From assembly GCA_003339415.1 (NCBI GenBank), contig PDHQ01000377.1:1-29034 (forward strand): DNA of 29,034 bases. Direction: 5' to 3'. The notes beneath the pieces are model-generated. The model ran no database searches and was not told the origin of the DNA. It saw only the letters and a program-made list of their open reading frames with translations. Positions 1 through 9,650 of this stretch are shown piece by piece; the stretch's first letter is position 1; the number at the start of each line of letters is the position of its first letter. The position numbers and the translations under genes were made by a program. The DNA comes from Ophiocordyceps camponoti-saundersi (nom. inval.) (taxonomy: Eukaryota > Ascomycota > Sordariomycetes > Hypocreales > Ophiocordycipitaceae).

Positions 1-121
1 TATAAATTTCGCGTTACTATTTTTTTTTTTCTTCTCTATTTTCTTATAAAATTTAGTGCGAGAACTATTTAATAAAGACGCTAACTACTAACTAAGAAAG
101 AAAATAGAGGAGAATTCGATA

Positions 122-2640
122 TTAGGACTAGAGATATTAGCGGCTATATTATAAGCGATAGACTTCTTCGGGGGGGTAACGCTAGAGGCTAGATTCTTAC
201 CTCTTATCTTAAGATATTCGATAAGCACGTAATCGGATTTATCGGGCATAAGTAATATTCTTAAGAAGGTAGAGAAAACGATTCCTACGTTACTATAATT
301 CGAGTAGCCGAGCTAGTTTAAGCTATAGCTATAGTAGCTAGATTAATATAAGCTATTACTAGATATACGTAAGGAAAAGGAGGTTAGAATATTAAACGGA
401 GTAGAATTATTTACCGATATCGTAAACTAGTAAATATACTATACGGACCTATTCGAGTTTCTAAAGGACGCTAAGCGGTAAAACTAATACTTATCGTTTA
501 GCTTATAAGTATTAATAAGGATTCTATAAAGAGGGCTTACGAATACTATATATCTTACGGATAACGCGCTAGAAATAATAGCTAAGTATAGTAATAAGTA
601 CGATAATAGGATATTTCGAGGAAAAGTGAGATTCTCTGCTTATAGCTTTAAAGAGCGGCTCGGCGAGCACGAGCTTATTAGCGGACTAGTTAACTTTAGA
701 GCGAAATTAAATAATAGGGGATATTATTAGGGTAGTTTTTTATAAGACTAAGGAACGCAAATACTTATACTATTCGACTTATAAAAGGAGGGGAGGGAGG
801 AAAGGGCAAAACGTACGGTAAGGGCATAGAAAGAGATCTTATACTTATAAGGAAAGGGAGTAGCGTTTAACTATATCGTTATACTATATACGAAATAAAA
901 GGAAAAATAGGAATACGGCTACCTTTCGATAATAATACTCTAGCACTAGAGTAGGGGATTCGTTAGATACGAGCTAGACTGCGTTACTAAAATCGCCGGT
1001 ATTAATATTTCGAGGATAGTATAGTACGGAGAGGTAAGATAGTTAATACCTAGGCTAAGACTCCTTATATAAGATTAGGTTATGCCGGAGGCGGGAGAGA
1101 AGCTAATATATACGAGCGCGATTAATATAGTTATATTAAGCTTATATAGGATAGCAGCTAACGAACTTAGTATTATAAGTTTAGAGAGATAAGGGGATAT
1201 AAAGTACCCTTTTAAGGCTAGAGGATAGAGAACGGATAAGGGTTACGATAGGAGTAAGGGACTAATAACGATAGGAGGGATATGCCTATTCTATATACCG
1301 CCCTTATATTAGGTATTTAAGATAGATAGACTATTTACGCGTACGTAAATAAAAGGCGATAAAGCGGGACCGGGTAACTACTAAGGACCGGATAAAGGAG
1401 GCGAAATAATATAAAGCGAAGAATATAATACGGATATATAATAGGAGGAGATAGATAACGCGGGAAAAGATACCGGAGGAATAATATCTCTTATAGCTAG
1501 CTTTATAGATAAGGTTTTTGCGAGTTCGGTAGGAAGCGAAGATAAGGTAAGAGGAAATAAAGAGGTCCGGTACTATCTCTAAGCTAATATTTCCCTTTTT
1601 TTATAAAGAGGAGCGGAAAGGGAAGGCGTCGAAGGAGAGAGAGAGGGGATAGTAGTAAGTATATCTTATAAAAGAGGAGTGCAAAATACTATACTAGGGG
1701 ATATAGTAAAGAGGATAGGAGAGCTAAATATATCGGAAATATCGGGTACGCGAGATAAGCGTAACGAAAATCTAAAGGAAATAAGAGAGGAGAGGGAGCG
1801 GAAAGAAAAGAACGCGCGGAATAATAAGATAGAGGAGAAAGAGAGAGGTAATAGTTCGAGTAAGATAGTACTAATAGGGAGCGCAGTAAAGGATACGGAG
1901 GATACGCGTAAGGCTATACCGTAGAGGAGAGATTTATAACGGGCCGATAAAGCTAAAAACGAAACCTACGCTATATTATCGACGGTAAGTCCGCGAAAGC
2001 GAAAAAGGAGGCTAGCTCGCCGTATTATAAAAACCGAGAGGAAGAGGAAAAGCACGAAAACCGAGAGGAAGAGGAAAAAGGTGCTTAGTTTAGAATAACC
2101 GAGATAACGCGAAGTAAAGGCTACAAATACGGAGGAAAATATAGACGAGGAAAAGGCGGTAAAGGCGGCAAATAAGATATCGGAATTTAAGGTATTAGGA
2201 ATTAGGATATATACGAACTACGAGGACTAGATAGAGAAATACTATACGGAAGGAAAAGGTATCTTAAAACTCGGCGAGGCTAGATTAAATATAATAGAGA
2301 GTAGAAGGAAGATCTATATAAAGAACGGGCATAGGCGGGATATAATACTAAAGTATATAGGAATAAGTATATTCGTCTTAGCCTAACTGCCGGGTCTAAT
2401 AATAGGCGACGCGTAAAGGTAGATTAATATCGCGGTTAAAAGGTATTTAAGATAAGAGCTATTAGAGAGAAAGGGTAAAGCGGGGATAAGAGAGGAGCGT
2501 AGAATAGTAAGAGATAGGAAAAGGTAAAATATAGGGAATACTAAGTTAAGTAGTAAGGGGATATTAAGTTAGTAAAGATAACTATAAGGGAAGCGTGCTA
2601 AGTAATATAAAAAAAATATTCGGTTTTAATCTAGCGAGAG
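122..2640 (+). pseudogene. Long RIP-ruined coding relic, family not recognised
   Basis: One reading frame (codons starting at positions equal to 2 modulo 3) can be followed for about 840 codons. It is broken by stops that are nearly all TAA or TAG, as expected when RIP turns CAA, CAG or TGG into stops. The longest open stretch is 1679-1924; it begins with GTG, not ATG, so it is not a real start. The reading is hydrophobic and mixed up to ~1600, then charged: a Glu/Lys/Arg-rich stretch (~1760-1860), two Lys/Arg clusters resembling nuclear localisation signals (~2005-2080), and a mixed segment to ~2500. I recognise no domain and cannot assign a function. The strand is inferred from lower stop density. 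Another frame is also fairly open near 2110-2300 because the + strand is purine-rich there, so the call is tentative. The gene may begin upstream of the window. Confidence 0.4.
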
Positions 2641-3140
2641 TAAGTATTTATAAAAGAGGGGGAGAGAGAGAAAGGATATTTTTTTTTTTTTACGGATTTA
2701 TTAAATAGTATATAATTCCTATCTACTCTTACCGCTATCGCTCCGTTAAAAGGAGAAATATCGTTATTTTATATATAGAGAATTACTATCTAGCCCGTAC
2801 CCGCGTAAGCGAAAGTAAATAAACCTAAACCTCTATATCCCCCTTAGTAAAGTAATAAGACTTATACCTTCCTACCCTCTCGATTATCCTCGGTTAAGTT
2901 ATAAGATAATAAAACTTAGACTTCCTTATCTTCTAGTTCTTTATTAGTTAAGTTATAGAGAGTTCCGTATTTATATATTTAGAAATATAGTAGCAGATTA
3001 CGGGCGACCGCGAGAGGGTCTTCGATCTTTACTATTTTATTATTACTAGTTAGTATAAATCGTTACTTTACGATATAAGCGGGGTAATTATACGTTTAAT
3101 ACGCTCCGTAAGCGCCTAGACCTACTTAATAAAGTTATAA
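2641..3140. other. RIP-mutated intergenic sequence, no gene seen
   Basis: AT-rich sequence with stops in all frames. It starts with a T-rich tract at ~2680-2690 and then becomes pyrimidine-rich on the + strand. I see no motif, repeat partner or RNA gene. Confidence 0.5.
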
Positions 3141-3326
3141 ACTTCTGCTTTAATCGCAGGAAGCGTATTATAGATCTATTTTATTTAGTTTATAATATAA
3201 ATAAGACGACGCCTTATATATACGTATCAGGCGTATTTAATATAGACGACTTCTGCCTAAACCGTAGTAAGCGTATAGATAAACTGCTATATCCGATCTA
3301 TAATATAAATAAAACGATAAACCCTA
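3141..3326. repeat. Two-copy tandem repeat, ~108 bp period
   Basis: The block beginning acttctgctt at 3141 recurs as acttctgcct at 3249. Both copies continue through a shared ...aagcgtat... stretch and end in a shared tataatataaataa stretch. The second copy is shortened and runs into repeat A. Differences are largely transitions, as expected from RIP. Confidence 0.5.
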
Positions 3327-3332
3327 ATACGC

Positions 3333-3926
3333 CTAAAGAAAAATAAGCGTATAACTTAGCTAAGAGATATCTAAAAGCTTTTATAAGGTCTAATTAAATA
3401 GTTCCTTAACCCCTTTCTTTTCTTAAAAGTATTTATAGATTAGGATATAAAAGGTGAACGATATAAGACTAGGGTTATTACTAAGTATATAGCTTAGATT
3501 AGTTTCCCTCGAAAGAGGAAGAAATTAAGTAAATAATTAGCCCTAACCTTATCTTTATAGCTATCGCAAAAGTTATTTATCGTAAGTTAAGTTTTAGAAA
3601 GGACTTATAGTAAAAACTCTACTAACCCTATAACTTTATTTTAAACTTTATACTTTTATATTATAAATTCCTAATTTAAATACTTATTCTTAAGTTCTCG
3701 GTATTTAATTAAATAGTTCTTATCTTCCTTTCTCTTTCTTCTTTTATCTCTATATAGAAAACCGACTTCTTATTATTTTCCCTATAAAGAATTATTATCC
3801 GGCACTTCCCCCTATAGCTAGAGATCCCCCTTTATATTAGTTAAAAACTTTAGTTACCTAAGAAGTTACGCCCTTTATATATCTACTACGCTTACCTAAG
3901 GTATCCTTCTTCCCCCGCTAAAATAC
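3333..3926 (+). repeat. 600-bp dispersed repeat, copy A
   Basis: This ~594-bp block aligns nearly end to end with copy B (15081-15676), and more loosely with copies C and D. Landmarks are the left edge around aaagaaaaataagcgtataac, the internal tttccctcgaaagaggaag, tatagaaaaccgact, agctagagatcccc, and the right edge ggtatccttcttcccccgct. Sequence outside these edges does not match between copies, so the block behaves as a discrete mobile or formerly mobile unit. Length and termini would suit a solo LTR whose TG...CA ends became TA...TA by RIP, but I see no confirmed target-site duplication and no internal coding region. All copies are in + orientation. Confidence 0.7.
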
Positions 3927-4262
3927 CTATATTAGAATAATATTATAATTCCCTAATAGAATAGACGTTATATTAATTAGTTTCGAGAAAAAATAAACTA
4001 CTTACCTCCTTTTAGAGTTACCTCTCCTTAAGTATTCTAAAGGAATTTCGAAATCTTATAAGTATAGAAGTTATAATAAACTTAGACTTTAAGACTAAGT
4101 TACCTAATACCTTAGTTATCTATATACTTTCCTTCTATTATTATATTATTTACTTTTACTAATATTAGACGTTATTATAACTATAAGCGTTATCTCTAGC
4201 GTTTACTATATACTATTATTACCTTTTATCTATATATTTAACCTCTGCTTCGATACTACCGA
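3927..4262. other. RIP-mutated spacer, nothing recognised
   Basis: AT-rich sequence between repeat A and the next relic frame, with stops in every frame. No repeat partner was noticed elsewhere in the window. Confidence 0.4.
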
Positions 4263-4976
4263 TTTTTCTTAGCGTTAACTTAAGTCTATTTAGCAGGCGT
4301 TAAGGGAAACGGGTATAGTATCCTTAAGAAGCTTAGGAAATAATAGCCCTTCCTATACTTATCTATTCTTAATTTTAACTTTAAAAGAGTCTTTTAATTC
4401 TATAACCTCTCTACTCTCCGCGATATCGTTATTATCCTTAATAGCTATCGCTATAATTTACGTAAAGCTAGGAGTAGTAGTTTAGGTCTAGTATAAATAT
4501 TATTATTTAAGACCCGCTTATATAAAGCTGCTAGAAACGCCGTACTTTAAGCTTAGGAGCGAGACGTAGCACTAAAAAGAGTGCGCGCGAGTCTACGGGC
4601 AATTATACTTCTTATAAGCAGTGCTATTCGCTACCTAATAGCTTTACGTAACTAAGGCCTTAAAATATCTATTATTACGTAGAATTTTAATATATATTAC
4701 TAAGGCGGATATAATAATCTTAGCTTAAAGAATAATATTTATTATAAGGCGCGAGAGTGCTTATCGCTCCGACTCTTATAGAAAAAAACTATATTATTTT
4801 AATAGATATAAAATCCGTAAGCGGATACTTATATCTATACTTAAAGCGTTTATTATAGCTATAATCGATAGGTATATAGTTAAAAGCTAGAGGAGGCGAT
4901 ACCTCCCTTATACGCTACGATCGCACGTAGGAATAAGACCTAAGTTTATTCTAAGATCTATATTCCTTTTTAAGAA
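4263..4976 (+). pseudogene. Stop-riddled coding relic, family not recognised
   Basis: A frame with codons at positions divisible by 3 runs from about 4263 to a TAA near 4974. Its stops are almost all TAA/TAG at places that could have been Gln or Trp codons. The clearest part is ~4416-4700, with an Arg/Leu/Ala-rich, helical-looking segment (for example LKRVRASLRA near 4576). This resembles the amphipathic segments found near the C-termini of some fungal DDE transposases, but no catalytic motif is visible and I do not assign it. Confidence is low because stop density alone is a weak criterion in RIP-mutated DNA. Confidence 0.3.
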
Positions 4977-4994
4977 AAAGGCTATATAGAAAAC

Positions 4995-5067
4995 TCTAGA
5001 AAGAAGAGGAAGAGGAGGATAAGGGAAGAAGAAAAAGGAAAAGAGAGAGAGGAAGAGAAGAGGGCAT
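4995..5067 (+). repeat. Purine-only tract (A/G)
   Basis: About 70 bases on the + strand consist almost only of A and G, with many gaa/gga/gag triplets. The tract has no CpA or TpG and so cannot be a RIP target. It could be the eroded edge of a GA microsatellite. Confidence 0.6.
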
Positions 5068-6000
5068 TTTATACTATACCTAGATAACTTAGCTAGCTTT
5101 ACTAATTTAATAAGTATAAAAGATATATACTTATAGTCTTTTCCTATAAGTTTTCTCTTAAAGGTTTTAATAATCTTATCTTACGATTTTTAAAGTTATT
5201 TTTAAGGCTTATTAGATATTTCTAAATTAGCTTATAAGTCTAAGGGGGTATATTATATATACGTATATAAGAAAGTGCCTCCTTTATATTATAAAAGTAA
5301 GTATTAGTCTAATAAGTAAGGGCCGAAAACCTAAAAAGGAAATAGTCGCTATAAGTAGTTATAGGTATATATCTTAGCGGTAAGATTAAGGCGTTATAAT
5401 TTATAAACGCTATATAAAAGAAGGATACTAATCCCTACTACGTTTTCGGATAAGACTTAAGATAATATATTTACTTTATATATTTTTATTATTATTATTA
5501 TAATAGTATATAAGTAAATATAAAGAGTATAATTATAAAAAGCGGTAGTATAGTAAGAGACCGAATTTATAAATATATTATAAGATAAATATTTAGAAGA
5601 GAAGGTAGGCCGTTAATAGTTATCTAGAAGTTTAAAATAGCTTATAAAGTACCTTTTAAGGTATATATATTCGATTTTTTCCTTAAAGGAAATATATTCT
5701 AGGCGAAGAAAATACTCTTAGAACTTAGAAGTATATCTCCGTATACTATCGTCGTTAAATTAGAAGATTAATAAAATTAAAGATTAAAGTTTAGAGGTAA
5801 GATATAATAAAATAAGGGTAAATACGTATAGTCTCGTATCGGCAACGCTAATAAAGCTAGCAAAAGCTATACCGCTTACTTCCGCGATAACTAAGTAAGG
5901 TTACTAGCTTTTAAGGGTATATAAACGAATATATATAGCTTTTATAAAGCTTAGTATAAAGCGTAAGCTAGTATATTTTAGTAATATTAGTTATATATAA
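5068..6000. other. RIP-mutated AT-rich sequence, no gene seen
   Basis: No frame stays open for more than a few dozen codons. A short ATT microsatellite lies at ~5485-5503. A local inverted stretch (ccttttaagg and ccttaaagg) lies at ~5650-5690. I see no family-level signal. Confidence 0.45.
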
Positions 6001-6337
6001 GCTTAGCGCGGTATTAATTATAATAAAAAAGTTAAGCGTTATATTATAAGCTATTTTAGCTTACCTTAACTAGCGGGAGCGCTATTTAACTTTAATATAA
6101 ATATTATAATAAAGAATATATATAATACCTAAGAAAGCGAAATATTAGTATATAATATTATACGTTTATTTTTTAGAAAATTTATAGCGAGGAATAAGAT
6201 ATAAAAAAGAAAGTAGAAAAATTAGGGAAAATAATACCTATTTTATATAGAAAAATAATAATAATAAGAAAGATAGTTAAAAAAAGTAGGAAAAAAGGCG
6301 TATATATATATATATATATCTATTTATAACCGTATAG

Positions 6338-6560
6338 AGAAGGAGAGAGAGGAGAGAGGGAGAGAGGGAAAGAGAAAAGAGAGGAGAGGAAAAGTAAGAG
6401 AGAAAGGGAGAGAGGGAGAGAGGGAGAGAGGGAAAGAGAAGAGAGAGGAGAGGAAAAGAGAGAGAGAAAGGAAAAGAGGGAGGGAAAGAGAGAGAAAAGA
6501 GAGGAGAGGAAAAGAGAGGAGAGGAAGAGAGAGGGAGAGAGAGAGGATAAAGAGAGAGAG
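6338..6560 (+). repeat. GA-rich minisatellite/microsatellite
   Basis: A purine-only block of degenerate repeats such as gagagggagagaggga, gagaggagaggaaaag and agagagag, over 200 bases long. No Gly/Arg/Glu-type frame here should be taken as coding. Confidence 0.9.
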
Positions 6561-6752
6561 AGAAAGAGGAAATATAAAAGAGAAGAAAAAAAATAACCGT
6601 TTACTTATATAACTAATAATAGCAATAAAATATAAAAGTAAGCGAAAAGAAAAAAACTTACGTAAAGTAACGATAAGGCGTAAGAGGGTATATTAATATA
6701 TATAAGAGTGCGAGGAGTAGTAAGATATAAAGATAGGGTAGCGGGAGCGTAA

Positions 6753-6766
6753 GGGGGGGGGGGGGG
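6753..6766 (+). repeat. Poly-G run of 14
   Basis: An uninterrupted run of 14 G on the + strand, inside the truncated satellite copy and followed by taataataa. Confidence 0.9.
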
Positions 6767-7423
6767 TAATAATAATAAGAGAGCGAGATAGTATAAGAGA
6801 GGAAAAGAAAAATAGCGAGGGAAATATACGAAAAAGGTAAGAGGAGATTAGTAAAAAGAGAGGGGAAAAAGGCTAGTAAACTAAAAAAAGGAAAAAAAAA
6901 AATAAAAAGGGGAGATATAAAATATAATAATAGCTTAGAAGATAAATACTTATATCTTTCTATTATTAAACTATATATTTAAAATATAAAGTAAAGTTAA
7001 GGGCTATAATAGGAACTTTCTAATTTAAATTATTCGTTATTATTAAATCTATCTTAGAGATTATAATAATATACGAAATATCCCTAAAAGTAAGCGTACT
7101 TAAACTATTTAATATTAAAGAGATTTTATCGGATAATAAGCTTTTAGTATCTTTAAGCTTAATATTAAAAAAAGGGCTCCGTAAACTATAATATATAATT
7201 AGGTTAATTATTAAATAAGAAGGAAAAGAGGAGGTATCTAATTACTATATAATATTTTAAATTATTAGCGTTATAATATATATAAATAGGAGAACTAAAA
7301 TAACTATTAGATAGCGAGAGCTTAAGTTTATTAGCGAAAGAATAAATATATTATTTATAAGGCGTTATACGCCGCCTAAGCGGCCTAAGCTTATTCTTTT
7401 TCGCGTTACGTATATTCCCTAAA

Positions 7424-7612
7424 CTTAGAAGGTTATTAGCTATAGCGCGAGAGTCGGGTACTATATTATAAGCTATTTTAGCTTACCTAAACTAGCGGGA
7501 GCGTTACTTAACTTTATTATAAGTATTATAATAAAGAATATATATAATACTTAAGAAAGCGAAATATTAGTATATAATATTACGCGTTTATCTCTTAGAG
7601 GGTTTATAAGAA
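7424..7612 (+). repeat. Module A, second of five copies
   Basis: A ~190-bp segment running from the ...ttattagcta(t/c)(a/g)gcgcg... edge to the cgcgtttat edge. Related copies lie at ~6001-6190, 10160-10350, 12990-13180 and 14158-14345. The last two lie outside the full tandem units, so the module also moves or is retained independently of them. Confidence 0.65.
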
Positions 7613-7723
7613 GGAATAGGATATAAGGAGGAAAATAGAAAAGTTAAAGGGAAAATAATACTTATTTTATATAGAAGAATAACGAAAATAAGAAAAATAG
7701 TTAGAAAGAGTAGGAATAATAGC

Positions 7724-7752
7724 GTATATATATATATATATATATATATATA
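7724..7752. repeat. TA microsatellite
   Basis: An uninterrupted (TA)n run at the same place in the unit as 6300-6319 and ~10465-10490. Confidence 0.9.
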
Positions 7753-7770
7753 ACTATATATAGAAAAAAT

Positions 7771-7792
7771 AAAGAGAGAGAGAGAGGGAAAG

Positions 7793-7840
<48 letters not shown>
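7771..7840 (+). repeat. GA microsatellite
   Basis: Almost pure (GA)n with a few gg/aa interruptions, at the same position in the unit as the shorter GA tract at ~10506-10525. Confidence 0.9.
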
Positions 7841-8114
7841 AACGAAATATAAATAAGGAAAAAAATACCTATTTACTTATATAACTATTATAAGCGATAA
7901 AGCGAAAAAAGATATAAAAAAAGAAATAGTTAGGCGAAATAAAAATAAGCTATAAGATATTATATTTACGTAAGTAAAAATATAAGGAAATTAGGAAAAG
8001 GTAGAAAAAGTAGCGTAAGGAATAATATATATAATAATAAGAGTAGTAAGAAAGCGAGGCGATAAGGAGAATAACGAGAGAGCGAGAGAATAAGGAGAGT
8101 AATAAAAAAGCGAG

Positions 8115-8263
8115 AGGACTAAAAAGCAAGAGATCGAAAAGGCGAGGAGAGTAGCGAGAGCGGTAAGAGGACTAAAAAGCGAGAGATCGAAAAGGCGAGG
8201 AGAGTAGCGAGAGCGGTAAAAGGACTAAAAAGCGAGAGATCGAAAAGGCGAGGAGACTAGCGG
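8115..8263 (+). repeat. 53-bp minisatellite, nearly three copies
   Basis: Units start with aggactaaaaagc at 8115, 8168 and 8221, exactly 53 bp apart. The third is incomplete. Units differ at only a few positions. The sequence is purine-rich with regular CpG (agcgag) and almost no CpA/TpG. Related but more scrambled agcgag repeats continue to ~8420. Confidence 0.85.
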
Positions 8264-9650
8264 TAAAGGGAGGAAAAAGCGAGAAAAGTAGCGAGAGAGC
8301 AAAGGGACGATAAAGTAGCGAGAAAGTAAGGGGACGATAAAATAGTAAGAGATCGAAAGGGCGAGAAGGGAAAAGAATAGCGGGAAAGTAAAAGGGGAGA
8401 ATTAGCGAAGTAGCGAGAGAGGTAGGAAATTAAGGAGGGGAAAAAAGATAAGAGGATAAGGGGGGGAGGGGAGATCTAAATATTATATTTAAAATAAAGA
8501 ATTAATTCTATAAAATAGCTTTATTACTATAAGTTATCTCCGAAACTAAAGTTATAATTTATAAATTTAATAATAACTTTAAAGAAAAGTTAAAAAGTTA
8601 GATTCCTAATTAGGTTTATTTATATAAAAAATAAAGAGTAAAAGCTAGTAAATAAGTTAACTATAGCTAAAAGGTAATATATACGTAAGTAGCTTTAATT
8701 TATAATATTTTTAAAACCGAAAGTTTTTATAAATTACTTATATAGTAACCTTATAGCTAAGTAAGCTAATCCGAATATAAGGATAAAAAATAAAGGGAGG
8801 GGTTTATAAAAAATAGCTAACTACTCTTCGCTATTAGTAATATTATTATTACTTAGCGGATTTATTTAAGGGTAAGAGGGGAGTATAGCTAGAATCTAAA
8901 AGGAAGTATAGCTATACTATTAGTAGAAGAGGATATATATTATATAAGTACTATTTTCGAAAAAAGGTATTTTAATATAGTAAATAAAAAGGTATAGTAA
9001 GTTAACGTAATAGTAACGCGTAGAAACTTAAATAGGCGATCTTTCTAAGGCTATAAGGTAAGCTTAGATAAGCGATCCTCTTAACGCTATAAGGATAGCG
9101 CGGAAGTAGCTTCTTAACCGTATAATCTTAATAACTTTTTACTTAGTTAAGTCGTCGCGTTTAAGGCGTAAGGTAACGGGGTAGGCGGGATAAGAGAGAA
9201 GTGCGGTCTTATTAAGCTATATAAGGTTAGTAAAAGGGTTTATTTATTAAGAAAAGAAGAAAGTATTATAAAAAGGTAAAAGGACCGCTAATAGCTATCG
9301 AAATAGTTAGTTCTAAAAGGTAAAATAATAAGATTATATCGCTACCGCTAGTAATACTATTTTTTAATTAGACTGAGGTAAGTAGAGTAAGTAATAATAA
9401 TAGGATTTATAGCCCTATTATAGAAGATTAATTAGGGAAAGAAGGAACGAAAATAAAGAGGAAATATTATATAAAGAGGGAGATAAGGAGAGGGGTGTAA
9501 GAATATAAAATACCTTTTTTTATTAAATTGCGAGGTCGATAATTATAAGGAGGCTAAGATAATAAAAAAGAGAAAGAAACGTATTATATATATATAGGTA
9601 TATATATATATAAAAGGAAAAGAAGGGAGAGGGGGGAAAAAATAAAATAA

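Larger units (their letters stand above)
6001..6900 (+). repeat. Truncated copy 1 of the ~2.8-kb tandem satellite unit
   Basis: It starts with module A (see 7424 and 10160), continues through a TA microsatellite (6300-6319), a long GA-rich tract (~6338-6560), and the shared segment ending near tttacttatataac (~6600). It then breaks off. The second half present in copies 2 and 3 (the part matching 8460-9600) is missing, so this copy joins copy 2 through an internal deletion. Confidence 0.65.
6911..9650 (+). repeat. Copy 2 of the large tandem satellite unit (2740 bp)
   Basis: It begins ggagatataa at 6911, and the same start recurs at 9651. The offset is exactly 2740 at several markers in the first half: tattattaaa at 6961 and 9701, and ctatattata at 7461 and 10201. 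Order within the unit is: AT-rich leader, module A (~7424-7612), TA microsatellite (~7724-7752), GA microsatellite (~7771-7840), aaaatacctatttacttatataac segment, 53-bp minisatellite (8115-8263), a second AT-rich half (8460-9500), TA tract (~9583-9612), and a G-rich end. No open coding frame is evident, so it behaves like non-coding satellite or a non-autonomous element amplified in tandem. Confidence 0.8.

Noticed and set aside
1679..1924. 81-codon frame as a standalone gene
   Set aside because: It starts with GTG, has no promoter or intron context, and lies inside a longer stop-broken frame. It is an open island of the relic at 122-2640.
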